Assembly: GCF_900176335.1 (NCBI RefSeq)
Contig: NZ_FWXW01000003.1
Span: 1 to 64,000 of the forward strand
Origin: Papillibacter cinnamivorans DSM 12816
Lineage (GTDB): Bacteria; Bacillota; Clostridia; Oscillospirales; Oscillospiraceae
Direction of reading: 5' to 3'
DNA: 64,000 nucleotides
In this document: piece by piece, positions 10,754-18,411 of the stretch
How positions within the stretch are numbered: position 1 is the stretch's first letter
Layout: every line of letters begins with the position of its first letter
Made by a program: the position numbers and the translations under genes
The notes under the pieces: generated by a model
Database searches by the model: none
What the model saw: the letters and a program-made list of their open reading frames with translations, nothing else
Told to the model about the DNA's origin: nothing

Positions 10754-10898
10754 GAAGATACCCCCCTTCTGTCTGCCATTATACCAAATTTCCATATTAA
10801 GTGCATGGAAGACAGCATAATTTTTATAAAAATCCTGCTGCCGGCCGCCGAGGACCGGAGCATCCCATCCGTACGGAACAATACGCAAAGGGAATCCG

Positions 10899-10930
10899 AA
10901 GCCGGTATGCTGAACCCAGCATACCGGCTT
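10899..10930 (-). terminator. Terminator-like hairpin after ctfB
   Basis: A perfect 14-bp stem (aagccggtatgctg / cagcataccggctt) has a 4-base loop and starts 14 bases past the ctfB stop on the minus strand. The T-tract is weak (CCCTTTGCG), so read-through into glmU remains possible. Confidence 0.55.
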
Positions 10931-10943
10931 CTCAGGCTGAAAT

Positions 10944-11600
10944 TTACGCCATGGGTTTGAGATCCGGTGAGATAATCAGCTTGCAGCCCGTGGCAGCCTG
11001 GATGTCTTCCACGGTGAATTCGGGATTGTATTCGGTCAGGAGAAGTCCCTTGGGGGTAACCTTCATGACGCCCATTTCCGTAACAATAAGGGTGACCACG
11101 CCCACAGCCGTGTACGGCAGGGTGCACTGGGTCAGGATCTTATGCTCGCCCTTCTGCGTGTGCTCCATGGCGATAATCACCTGCTTGGCATACGCAACCA
11201 GGTCCATGGCGCCGCCCATGCCGGGAACCATTTTGCCGGGAACGATCCAGTTTGCGAGATTTCCCTTTTCATCCACCTGAAGAGCACCCAGAACCGTGGC
11301 GTCCACATGTTTGCCGCGGATCAGGCCGAAAGATGCGGAGCTGTCCACAAAGGCGCCGCCCAAAGCAACGGAGGCAGGTCCGCCGCCGGCGTCAAACACA
11401 TACGGGCTGGCTTCTTCCGGAGTAGGCTTCGGGCCGACGCCCACAATGCCGTTCTCCGCCTGGAGGATCACTTTAACGCCCGCGGGCAGATAGTTCGGGA
11501 CAAGAGTCGGCAGGCCGATGCCGAGATTGACCACATCGCCGTCTTTGAGTTCCTTGGCTACGCGCTTTGCAATATAGTCTTTGATCAAAGCCTTATCCAT
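10944..11600 (-). CDS. ctfB: CoA-transferase subunit B (AtoA/CtfB/ScoB type)
   Basis: This is the beta subunit of a family I (3-oxoacid-type) CoA-transferase, which swaps CoA between acyl-CoA and a carboxylate such as acetoacetate. The 218-residue product has the catalytic glutamate motif QAENGIVG (about 47-54) and the typical [14 protein letters not shown] and GGAMDL segments. Its start overlaps the stop of the alpha-subunit gene as TAATG, so the two are translationally coupled. With the upstream thiolase it forms an acetoacetyl-CoA-handling operon. The substrate cannot be fixed from sequence; butyryl-CoA:acetoacetate or acetate:acetoacetyl-CoA transfer are both plausible. Confidence 0.92.
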   Translation of the reverse strand: MDKALIKDYIAKRVAKELKDGDVVNLGIGLPTLVPNYLPAGVKVILQAENGIVGVGPKPTPEEASPYVFDAGGGPASVALGGAFVDSSASFGLIRGKHVDATVLGALQVDEKGNLANWIVPGKMVPGMGGAMDLVAYAKQVIIAMEHTQKGEHKILTQCTLPYTAVGVVTLIVTEMGVMKVTPKGLLLTEYNPEFTVEDIQAATGCKLIISPDLKPMA

Positions 11601-12256
11601 TATGCTTTACCTCCATCCACGATATAATCCACCAGAATGCCAGGAGTCATCACATTCTCCGGTTCAATCTCGCCGAGCTCAACAATATTGTCGGCTTCGC
11701 AGATGACAAGGTCCGCCGCAGTGGCCATCACAACGTTGAAGTTCCGAGCGGAACCCTTGTACCATACGTTTCCGTTCTTGTCCACTTTGTAGCCGCAGAT
11801 CAGAGCCACGTCGGCATGGAGGGGTTTTTCAAGCAAAAATTCCTGCCCGTCGATATTGATGACCTGCTTGCCGTCGGCAATGATGGTGCCGAGGCCGGTC
11901 TTGGTGAGAACACCGCCAAGGCCAGCTCCGCCAGCGCGGATCTTTTCGGCGAAGGAACCCTGGGGAACCAGTTCAACTTCCATCTCGCCGGCGTTCATTT
12001 TCTTGCCGACTTCCGGATTGAGTCCGATATGGGTGGCGATGAGCTTCTTCACCTGGCCGTTGGAGATGAGCTCGCCGAGGGCCCAGCCTGTCTTGGCGCC
12101 GTCGTTTGCCATAACGGTAAGGTCCTTTACTCCGGTTTGCGCGATTTCGTGCAGGAGTTTGCTGGGGCCGCCCGCGCCCAGGAAACCGGCGACCATAACG
12201 GACATTCCGTCTTTAAGCATCCCTGCAGCTTCCTTCATTGTCACTATTTTTGCCAT
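11600..12256 (-). CDS. ctfA: CoA-transferase subunit A (AtoD/CtfA/ScoA type)
   Basis: This is the alpha subunit partner of the adjacent beta subunit. The 218-residue product has the N-terminal glycine-rich CoA-binding segment [12 protein letters not shown] and the family regions [28 protein letters not shown] and [12 protein letters not shown]. An AGGAGG-type site (ccctcctaa on the plus strand) precedes the ATG at 12256. The gene follows the thiolase after about 140 bases that hold an inverted repeat. Its stop codon is shared with the next start (TAATG). Confidence 0.93.
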   Translation of the reverse strand: MAKIVTMKEAAGMLKDGMSVMVAGFLGAGGPSKLLHEIAQTGVKDLTVMANDGAKTGWALGELISNGQVKKLIATHIGLNPEVGKKMNAGEMEVELVPQGSFAEKIRAGGAGLGGVLTKTGLGTIIADGKQVINIDGQEFLLEKPLHADVALICGYKVDKNGNVWYKGSARNFNVVMATAADLVICEADNIVELGEIEPENVMTPGILVDYIVDGGKA

Positions 12257-12311
12257 GAATGCATACCCTCCTAAATTAAAATTATGTCAGAACGTTTATT
12301 TCAGCATTCCT

Positions 12312-12353
12312 GTGCCGGAATGCACGTGACCCAAAAGCCGCGCATTCCGGCAC
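12312..12353 (-). repeat. Inverted repeat between thiolase and CoA-transferase genes
   Basis: Perfect 12-bp arms gtgccggaatgc (12312-12323) and gcattccggcac (12342-12353) flank an 18-base loop. There is no clear T-tract on the minus strand, so this looks more like a processing or partial attenuation hairpin within the operon than a full terminator. It would let thl and ctfAB be expressed at different levels; this is inference. Confidence 0.6.
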
Positions 12354-12398
12354 CAAACGCTTATTTCGGGATTACCGCCGTCGTACCCGGCAGTTCAT

Positions 12399-13577
12399 TC
12401 AGCACATTTCGTAAATGGTGGCAATGCCCATGCCGCCGCCGATGCAAAGAGTGGCAAGGCCTTTCTTGCTGCCGCGCTTCTTCATTTCATACAGCAGGGT
12501 AACAATGATCCGGGCTCCGGAAGCTCCGATGGGGTGGCCAAGGGCGATGGCGCCGCCATTGACGTTGGTCTTCTCGGGATCCAGTCCCAGATCCTTTACA
12601 ACGGCCAGACTCTGAGCGGCGAAAGCTTCGTTGGCTTCCACAAGATCCATATCCTTGACGGTGAGGCCCGCCTTCTTCAGGGCGTTCTTGGAGGCGTCGA
12701 TGGGTCCGATGCCCATGATCTTGGGATCCACTCCGGCCTGGCCGTAGCCAATCAGCTTCGCCATGGGTTTGAGGCCCAGCTCTTTGACCTTCTCGCCGGA
12801 GGCAAGGAGGATCGCGGCTGCGCTGTCGTTGATTCCGGAAGCGTTGCCGGCGGTGACGGTCCCGTCCTTTTTGAAGGCGGGCTTCAGGCCTGCAAGGGTT
12901 TCAACGGTGGTGCCGGCTTTGGGATACTCGTCAACCTTGAATTCCACTTCGCCCTTCCTGGTTTTAATGACGACGGGAACAATTTCTTCCTCAAACCGTC
13001 CACTCTTGATAGCGGCAACGGCTCTCTGCTGGCTGCGGGCGGCGAACTCATCCTGCATCTCGCGGGTGATGCCCCACTGCTCGGCAACGTTTTCAGCCGT
13101 CATACCCATGTGGTAGTTGTTGAAGGCTTCCCAAAGTCCATCCTTCACGAAAGAGTCCACCATCTTGGTGTCGCCCATGCGGGCGCCCCAGCGGGCGGCG
13201 GGTACATAATAAGGAGCGGCAGACATGTTCTCCGTGCCGCCTGCCATCACGATATCGGCATCCCCGGCCATAATAGTGCGGGCTCCCTCCACCACGCTCT
13301 TCATGCCTGAACCGCAAACCATGTTAACGGTCGTGCAGGGAACGGTGATGGGAAGGCCCGCATTGAGTGCACACTGTCTGGAAATATTCTGGCCAAGACC
13401 GGCAGGAACCACGCTTCCAAAGAACACTTCGTCCACTTTATCGGCGGAAACGTTGGCACGTTTTAGAACGTCCTTCATAACAACTGTACCCAGTTCAATG
13501 GCGGATACATCCTTCAAGGTGCCACCAAAAGAGCCGATGGCTGTTCTGGTTGCGCTAACGATATAGACTTCTTTCAT
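12399..13577 (-). CDS. thlA: Acetyl-CoA acetyltransferase (thiolase)
   Basis: Thiolase condenses two acetyl-CoA to acetoacetyl-CoA, or cleaves it in reverse. The 392-residue product has the nucleophilic Cys in SRQCALNAG (about 89), the [19 protein letters not shown] block with the catalytic His, and the C-terminal CIGGGMG with the second catalytic Cys. The ATG at 13577 follows a perfect AGGAGG 8 bases away. A consensus promoter lies just upstream (13612-13640), and ctfA-ctfB follow. The arrangement resembles thl/ctf loci of butyrate-forming Clostridia. Confidence 0.96.
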   Translation of the reverse strand: MKEVYIVSATRTAIGSFGGTLKDVSAIELGTVVMKDVLKRANVSADKVDEVFFGSVVPAGLGQNISRQCALNAGLPITVPCTTVNMVCGSGMKSVVEGARTIMAGDADIVMAGGTENMSAAPYYVPAARWGARMGDTKMVDSFVKDGLWEAFNNYHMGMTAENVAEQWGITREMQDEFAARSQQRAVAAIKSGRFEEEIVPVVIKTRKGEVEFKVDEYPKAGTTVETLAGLKPAFKKDGTVTAGNASGINDSAAAILLASGEKVKELGLKPMAKLIGYGQAGVDPKIMGIGPIDASKNALKKAGLTVKDMDLVEANEAFAAQSLAVVKDLGLDPEKTNVNGGAIALGHPIGASGARIIVTLLYEMKKRGSKKGLATLCIGGGMGIATIYEMC

Positions 13578-13611
13578 GGTAAAACCTCCTACTATATTTT
13601 GGGTTGATTTT

Positions 13612-13640
13612 ATTATATACATGCATTTTTCAAACGTCAA
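13612..13640 (-). promoter_or_regulatory. Promoter of the thl-ctfA-ctfB operon
   Basis: The -35 TTGACG (13640-13635) and a perfect -10 TATAAT (13617-13612) on the minus strand are separated by 17 bp, 35 bases before the thiolase start codon. Confidence 0.8.
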
Positions 13641-13991
13641 CCTTACAGTTTTCCCGCTTTGTAAGGTTTCGGGCATGAATCATCCCATTTTCTTGCTTTT
13701 CAGTCGGTTTTCTTGTTAAATTATTCATATTTTATTTGCGGTCCGGACAGGCATCATTGAATTTTTTTATTATTCCTCCTTCATATTATTCTATTTTCCG
13801 CGGCATTCTTCCACTTATTATGCCGCTTTTTGATCCAACTCCTGCATTTTCAAATCACGGCGGAAGAAAACTCAAAAATGGCAGAAATTGTTTTGTGCAA
13901 AGTGTAAAATACTTGAGCCTGTATGATAAAAAATATATGTCTTGCAGATATTGGATTATAAGCCGGCCGCAGGCTTCTCCGGGGCTTTTCG
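13641..13991. other. AT-rich intergenic region between divergent operons
   Basis: About 350 bases separate the thiolase promoter from the GntR-gene promoter. It is visibly richer in A/T than the surrounding genes. No reading frame with a credible ribosome-binding site and no clear terminator or RNA structure was found. Confidence 0.5.
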
Positions 13992-14021
13992 TTGACAGCG
14001 CCGTTGCGGCGGTGATATATT
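13992..14021 (+). promoter_or_regulatory. Promoter of the gntR-ABC operon
   Basis: A perfect -35 TTGACA (13992-13997) and -10 TATATT (14016-14021) are 18 bp apart, about 60 bases before the regulator gene. Confidence 0.7.
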
Positions 14022-14025
14022 TACC

Positions 14026-14044
14026 GTATTACATCCTATAATAC
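14026..14044 (+). promoter_or_regulatory. Palindromic operator candidate at the gntR transcription start
   Basis: The perfect inverted repeat GTATTA-catccta-TAATAC lies 4 bases after the -10 box, covering the expected transcription start. This position fits autorepression by the dimeric GntR/YtrA-type regulator encoded next. The regulator-site match is inference. Confidence 0.5.
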
Positions 14045-14079
14045 AGTCGACAGCCCAACACTGCAGGGGAGGCAGCGCA

Positions 14080-14460
14080 ATGATACAGCTCAACTACCGG
14101 GATTCCCGGCCTATTTACGAACAGATCAAGGACGGCCTGCGCCGGCTGATGATATCCGGGGCGATCCCGGAAGGGGAAAGGCTTCCTTCCGTGCGGCGCC
14201 TGGCAGCGGCGCTCACCATCAATCCCAACACCATTCAGCGGGCATACACGGAGCTGGAGGGCGAAGGCTACGTCTCCACGGTGACCGGAAAGGGCTCCTT
14301 TGCCTGCAGGCAGGTGCAGACGGGCACGGGAAGACTGCCCGAGCTGTTTTGTCAATTCGACAGAGCGGCGGCGGAGCTTCTTTTCTGGGGGATAGAGCCG
14401 GGAGAACTCTCGGGCAGAATTGCCGGGATATCCGGAAAAAAGGAGGAAGAGCAGGTTTGA
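14080..14460 (+). CDS. GntR-family (YtrA subfamily) transcriptional regulator
   Basis: This 126-residue protein has an N-terminal winged helix-turn-helix (about 8-75) with the GntR signature RLPSVRRLAAALTINPNT and the Y-E-L-E-G-E-G-Y turn. The short helical tail instead of a ligand-binding domain is typical of the YtrA subfamily. Such regulators usually repress the ABC exporter genes that follow them. The ATG at 14080 has GGGGAGG 6 bases upstream. Its TGA overlaps the TTG start of the ATPase gene, so the two are coupled. The inducing signal is unknown; cell-envelope stress is common for this group. Confidence 0.9.
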   Translation: MIQLNYRDSRPIYEQIKDGLRRLMISGAIPEGERLPSVRRLAAALTINPNTIQRAYTELEGEGYVSTVTGKGSFACRQVQTGTGRLPELFCQFDRAAAELLFWGIEPGELSGRIAGISGKKEEEQV

Positions 14461-15353
14461 TCGAAGTAAGAAACATTATAAAAAGCTTCGACGGTTTCCG
14501 GGCTCTGGACGGTCTTTCCATGTCGGTGCCCGGCGGCTCCATCTATGGCCTCGTGGGACCCAACGGCGCCGGGAAATCCACGCTGATCCGCAATCTCACG
14601 GGAATCTACCGGCCGGATTCCGGAGAAATCCGGTTTGACGGAAAACCGGTGTTTGAAAATCTCGCCGTTAAGTCCCGCATCGCAAGCATACCGGACGAAC
14701 TGTATTTTTTCCTCCAGGCCTCCGTCCTAGATATGATGCGTTTTTACAGGGGGATTTATCCCGCTTTTGACCCGCAGCGGTACAGGGCTCTCAAAGAGGT
14801 GTTCGGCATCCGGGAGACCCAGAGCATCCGGCGTCTTTCCAGGGGCATGCAGAAGCAGGTGGCCTTCTGGCTGGCGCTATGCTGCAGGCCGGACTATCTG
14901 ATCCTGGACGAGCCTGTGGACGGACTGGACCCTGTGATGCGCCGCCAGGTATGGAGCCTCATTCTGTCGGACGCCGCCGACAGGGGCATGACGGTGCTGG
15001 TTTCCTCCCACAATCTCCGGGAGCTGGAGGACGTGTGCGATCACGTGGGGATCCTCAACCACGGGAAGCTTCTCCTGGAGCGGTCTTTGGCCGATCTTCA
15101 GGGAAACGTGGTAAAAATGCAGGTGGTCTTCCAGGGGGACGCACCGGAGTTCCCGCCCGATCTGGAGATCCTCCATCAAAGCAGAACGGGGCGGATCTAC
15201 ACTCTCATCATCCGGGACACTCCCGCGGGAGCCACCAACCGGCTTGCCGTATACGCACCCATTCTCATGGACGCCGTTCCGCTGACGCTGGAGGAAATTT
15301 TTATTTACGAGCTGGGAGGTGCGGACTATGCGGTTAAAGACATCCTTCTTTAA
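14457..15353 (+). CDS. ABC transporter ATP-binding protein
   Basis: This 298-residue ATPase belongs with the membrane protein encoded next. Walker A is GPNGAGKST (about 40), the ABC signature is the variant LSRGMQKQ, and Walker B is LILDEPVDGLDP, followed by the H-loop VSSHN. The start is a TTG at 14457, overlapping the regulator stop codon and preceded by AGGAGG 10 bases away. Without this TTG the domain would lack its first strand (IEVRNIIKSF). The 3' end overlaps the permease gene by 26 bases, showing tight operon structure. Confidence 0.93.
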   Translation: MIEVRNIIKSFDGFRALDGLSMSVPGGSIYGLVGPNGAGKSTLIRNLTGIYRPDSGEIRFDGKPVFENLAVKSRIASIPDELYFFLQASVLDMMRFYRGIYPAFDPQRYRALKEVFGIRETQSIRRLSRGMQKQVAFWLALCCRPDYLILDEPVDGLDPVMRRQVWSLILSDAADRGMTVLVSSHNLRELEDVCDHVGILNHGKLLLERSLADLQGNVVKMQVVFQGDAPEFPPDLEILHQSRTGRIYTLIIRDTPAGATNRLAVYAPILMDAVPLTLEEIFIYELGGADYAVKDILL

Positions 15354-17301
15354 CCGGACGGTTTTTACAAGGTCGTTCTTCCGTTTCTGGCCCATCTGGG
15401 CGATCTATACCCTGATCTGGGCGTTTCTGTTTCCCATCGCTCTGGGAAACAGTCTGTTTTCCCCTTACAGCACGATGACAACCGACAGTCTCGCCCTCGC
15501 CTCTTACATCTATCGGATCATTCAGTACGGCGGCGTGATCATGACCTTTGTTTTCGGCGTCGTTGCCGCCATGGCTGTTTTTTCCTATCTGTATTCTCCG
15601 AAAAGCGCGGGGATGATGCACGCGCTGCCTATCCGCCGGGAAGGACTCTTCTTTTCCAACTATCTGGCGGGGCTCTGCTTTTTCCTCATCCCCCACGCAG
15701 TGCTGTTCGTACTGGCGCTGCTTGTGGAAGCCGGGGCCGGCTTCGTTTCTCCCGCGCCGCTGCTGGTCTGGCTGGGCGCCGTCACCGCCATGGCCGTATT
15801 CTTCTATTCCTTTGCCGTCTTCTGCGGCATGTTTACTGGAAATATCCTGGCCCTGCCGGTTTTTTACGGGGTCCTCAGCTTTCTTACTCCCGCCATAGAA
15901 TATCTGATCCGTTCGGTTTTGGGGGATTTCCTGTTCGGGTATTCCAACCGGTACTCCGACTTCATTACCCTCGCTTTTTCTCCGGCGGCGAAGCTCCTCA
16001 CAGGTCTTTCCCCCCAGGCAATCTACCGGGAAGGCTCAGGCGGGGTTAATGGGGAGGTAATCGGCTACATTCCGGGCAACTGGCGCTTTCTCGTTTACTA
16101 CTTTGCCGTGGCCCTAATCCTCATTGCCGCCGCTCTCTTCGTGTATCAGATCAGGAGAAGCGAGTCCGCGGGGGATCTGGTTTCCGTGCGGGGTATGCGC
16201 CCGGTATTCAAATTCGGGGTCTCCGCCTGCGCGGCTCTGGCTTTGGGGCAAATGTTCTACTACTTTATCTCCTCCTCCATTCCCTCTTACGCCTTCTTTA
16301 ACCCCTGGATCCTGCTGCTGTGCATGCTTCTTCTGGGATTCGTGGGGTATTTCGCCTCGGAAATGCTGCTGCGAAAGTCCTTTCGGGTATTCGGACAAAG
16401 CTATAAAGGGTTTCTGATTTTTTCCGCTCTGCTGGTCCTCTTCACCACGGCGCTGGAATACGACTTCTTCGGGTATGAAAGAGCCGTGCCTTCCCCGGAA
16501 TCCGTCCAGTCCGTTTCCCTGCTGCCCAGCAGTACTTTTCCCTACTATACCGGGCAGCTTCTTTTTGAGGACCAGGAGGAAATCCGCGCCGCAATCGCGC
16601 TGCACGGCGATATCGTCGAAACCAAGGCATCCATCGAGCAGTCAGTACGGGAGTACTACGCAGGCGGGGCGGACTACTCCCCGAAAGCCGCGGAATATAC
16701 CAGCACGAATTTTTATTCCGGCAGCGAATCTTCCCTCATCACGCTTCAGATTCTCTACACGCTTACCGACGGGAACACCGTGCGCCGGCAGTACACCCTC
16801 CCCGTCACCACCGGGGGGCTTTCGGATCCGGACGGCTTCGCCGGACGGCTTGACGAGCTGATCAACTCGGACGGCGGCGTTCTTTCCGGTCTCTTTCCTT
16901 CCGGTTTTTCAGCGGAAGATCTCACGGGGGGCACCGTGGGCTTCTCAGGAGGCAGGCAAACCACCGAAATCAGCCGGGAGCAGGCAATGGCCCTCTATGA
17001 CGCGGTTATGGCGGACAGGAAGGAGAACGCCATCGGCAGGCTTTACCTCCTTGACAATCAGGAGTATTATAGTGCCGTATACGACAACCCCATCGAACTG
17101 TATTTCAGCGGGGTATATCCCGGCTGGACCTACAGCAGCGGCAAATATGAAAGCCACAGCGTCACCATCTGGCCGGAAACCGGCTCCGAGCACACCATCG
17201 AGGCCCTCGAGAAACTGGGGATTGTGAATCCGGATTCCCCGCTGGTCGTAAAGGGGGTTTCCGCCGGAACCGAATGGAACAAGAAATACTACATCGATTA
17301 A
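15328..17301 (+). CDS. ABC-2 type transporter permease, large, with extracellular domain
   Basis: This 657-residue membrane protein begins with a cluster of hydrophobic segments over roughly residues 20-270, plus two more near 295-360. After that comes a soluble domain of about 300 residues, likely outside the cell. The layout matches large permeases of YtrA-regulated exporters in Clostridia (possibly a DUF6449-type tail; not certain). ATG 15328 follows GGGAGG 8 bases away, inside the end of the ATPase gene. It should form the channel for the preceding ATPase. The substrate is unknown, and this reading assigns none. Confidence 0.82.
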   Translation: MRLKTSFFNRTVFTRSFFRFWPIWAIYTLIWAFLFPIALGNSLFSPYSTMTTDSLALASYIYRIIQYGGVIMTFVFGVVAAMAVFSYLYSPKSAGMMHALPIRREGLFFSNYLAGLCFFLIPHAVLFVLALLVEAGAGFVSPAPLLVWLGAVTAMAVFFYSFAVFCGMFTGNILALPVFYGVLSFLTPAIEYLIRSVLGDFLFGYSNRYSDFITLAFSPAAKLLTGLSPQAIYREGSGGVNGEVIGYIPGNWRFLVYYFAVALILIAAALFVYQIRRSESAGDLVSVRGMRPVFKFGVSACAALALGQMFYYFISSSIPSYAFFNPWILLLCMLLLGFVGYFASEMLLRKSFRVFGQSYKGFLIFSALLVLFTTALEYDFFGYERAVPSPESVQSVSLLPSSTFPYYTGQLLFEDQEEIRAAIALHGDIVETKASIEQSVREYYAGGADYSPKAAEYTSTNFYSGSESSLITLQILYTLTDGNTVRRQYTLPVTTGGLSDPDGFAGRLDELINSDGGVLSGLFPSGFSAEDLTGGTVGFSGGRQTTEISREQAMALYDAVMADRKENAIGRLYLLDNQEYYSAVYDNPIELYFSGVYPGWTYSSGKYESHSVTIWPETGSEHTIEALEKLGIVNPDSPLVVKGVSAGTEWNKKYYID

Positions 17302-17313
17302 CACGGAGGCTGT

Positions 17314-18048
17314 ATGAAGGCAATTGTTTTAGCGGCGGGCAAGGGAACGCGCCTGCAGACCGAGGGGATTCCCCTTCCCAAAGTGATGCGCAGCGCCTGC
17401 GGCCGGCCGCTGCTGTCCTACGTGCTGCAGGAGCTGGATTTTCTTTCGCCGGGGGAGATCGCAGTCGTGGTGGGATACCGGAAGGAGAACGTCATTCCGG
17501 CGTTTCCCGGCTATCGGTTCGCGGAGCAAAAAGAGCAGCTGGGAACGGGGCACGCCGTTTTATCGGCATCCGGCCTGTTTGCCGGGTATCAGGGCCCCGT
17601 GCTGGTCTGCTGCGGAGACATGCCCCTGATGAAAAAAAGCACCTATCAGGCCCTTATTCGGACCCATCTGGAGGAGGGCAATCTCTGCACCGTCCTCACC
17701 GGGAGGGCAGAGCATCCTCTGCCGTACGGGCGCGTTATCCGGGACGGGGAGGGCCGTTTTCTCGCCATCCGCGAGGAAAAGGACTGCAATGCCGAGGAAA
17801 GGGAGATCCGGGAGCTCAATTCCGGGGTCTATGTGTTCGACGCCGAAACGCTTTTTTCCGCCCTGCCGAGGCTTAAAAACTCCAATGCTCAAGGGGAATA
17901 CTATCTCACCGACGTGCCTTCCCTCATCCTGAGCGAGGGGGGGCGCGTAGGCATCTGCGAAGCCTGCGGCGAGGAGGAAATGCTGGGAGTCAACACGCCG
18001 GACCAGCTCCGGGAGGTGGAGGAGCAAATTCGCCGCAGGAAGGCCTGA
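17314..18048 (+). CDS. Stand-alone GlmU-type nucleotidyltransferase (UDP-GlcNAc pyrophosphorylase domain)
   Basis: This 244-residue protein is a single Rossmann-like nucleotidyltransferase domain. It has, in order, the GlmU N-domain signatures: LAAGKGTRLQTEGIPLPKVM at residues 6-25, EQLGTGHAV near 73, GDMPL near 99, PYGRVIRDGEG near 136, REEKD, NSGVYVF and GEYYLTD. It ends with the VNTPDQL stretch. It lacks the beta-helix acetyltransferase half. It is the best candidate to supply the uridylyltransferase step missing from the GlmU-like protein at 9557-10753. A GGAGG site precedes the ATG. It follows the ABC permease after 12 bases, so it may be co-transcribed with it. Confidence 0.88.
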   Translation: MKAIVLAAGKGTRLQTEGIPLPKVMRSACGRPLLSYVLQELDFLSPGEIAVVVGYRKENVIPAFPGYRFAEQKEQLGTGHAVLSASGLFAGYQGPVLVCCGDMPLMKKSTYQALIRTHLEEGNLCTVLTGRAEHPLPYGRVIRDGEGRFLAIREEKDCNAEEREIRELNSGVYVFDAETLFSALPRLKNSNAQGEYYLTDVPSLILSEGGRVGICEACGEEEMLGVNTPDQLREVEEQIRRRKA

Positions 18049-18077
18049 TTCAGATACTATACCGCAGATTTTCACAT

Positions 18078-18124
18078 ACTGACCCCAAAACGCCGGGAGA
18101 GCAAGCTCTTCCGGCGTTTTGGGG
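18078..18124. repeat. 47-bp hairpin repeat, left copy
   Basis: This copy begins ACTGACCCCAAAACGCCGGG and folds into a hairpin with a 19-bp stem (one G-T wobble) and the loop caag. It is almost identical to 18325-18371 in the same orientation. It lies 30 bases after the nucleotidyltransferase stop and could terminate that transcript. Confidence 0.85.
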
Positions 18125-18324
18125 AAACCGTCGAAAAACTCTGTTTTCCGACGGAAACGTAAGAAGGAACGCGCCTTTGAAAAGGCGCGCAAAGTATGCT
18201 ACGCGGAAAGTGAATTCCCGCGCTGCATTGTGATTTCATCTTTTGCGGATTCCGGTCACGGAGCGCAACGCAAAATCCGCAAAAGCTTTTCGCCGGCGGC
18301 GAAAAGAACGACGGGTTTTCGGAC
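18125..18324. repeat. Cluster of four further hairpins between the 47-bp repeats
   Basis: Stems are visible at 18128-18154 (ccgtcg/cgacgg plus inner pairs), 18170-18189 (cgcgcctt/aaggcgcg), 18240-18285 (cttttgcggatt/aatccgcaaaag, perfect 12 bp) and 18286-18306 (cttttcgcc/ggcgaaaag, 3-base loop). Short reading frames cross the segment on both strands, but they read through the palindromes and lack ribosome-binding sites. It may be a structured RNA or a dispersed repeat element. Confidence 0.6.
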
Positions 18325-18371
18325 ACTGACCCCAAAACGCCGGGAGAGCAAGCTCTCCCGGCGTTTTGGGG
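18325..18371. repeat. 47-bp hairpin repeat, right copy; likely bidirectional terminator
   Basis: This copy continues into a perfect 24-bp stem (18325-18348 with 18353-18376) and the loop caag. It lies 36 bases beyond the stop of the minus-strand peptidase gene, so it can end that transcript too. Confidence 0.85.
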
Positions 18372-18411
18372 TCAGTATCAGTAATCAGGAGGATATCATA
18401 GTAAGCGCAGC

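Noticed and set aside
13736-14041. Possible 101-aa gene between thl and gntR
   Set aside because: No ribosome-binding site, odd composition, and it covers the gntR promoter.
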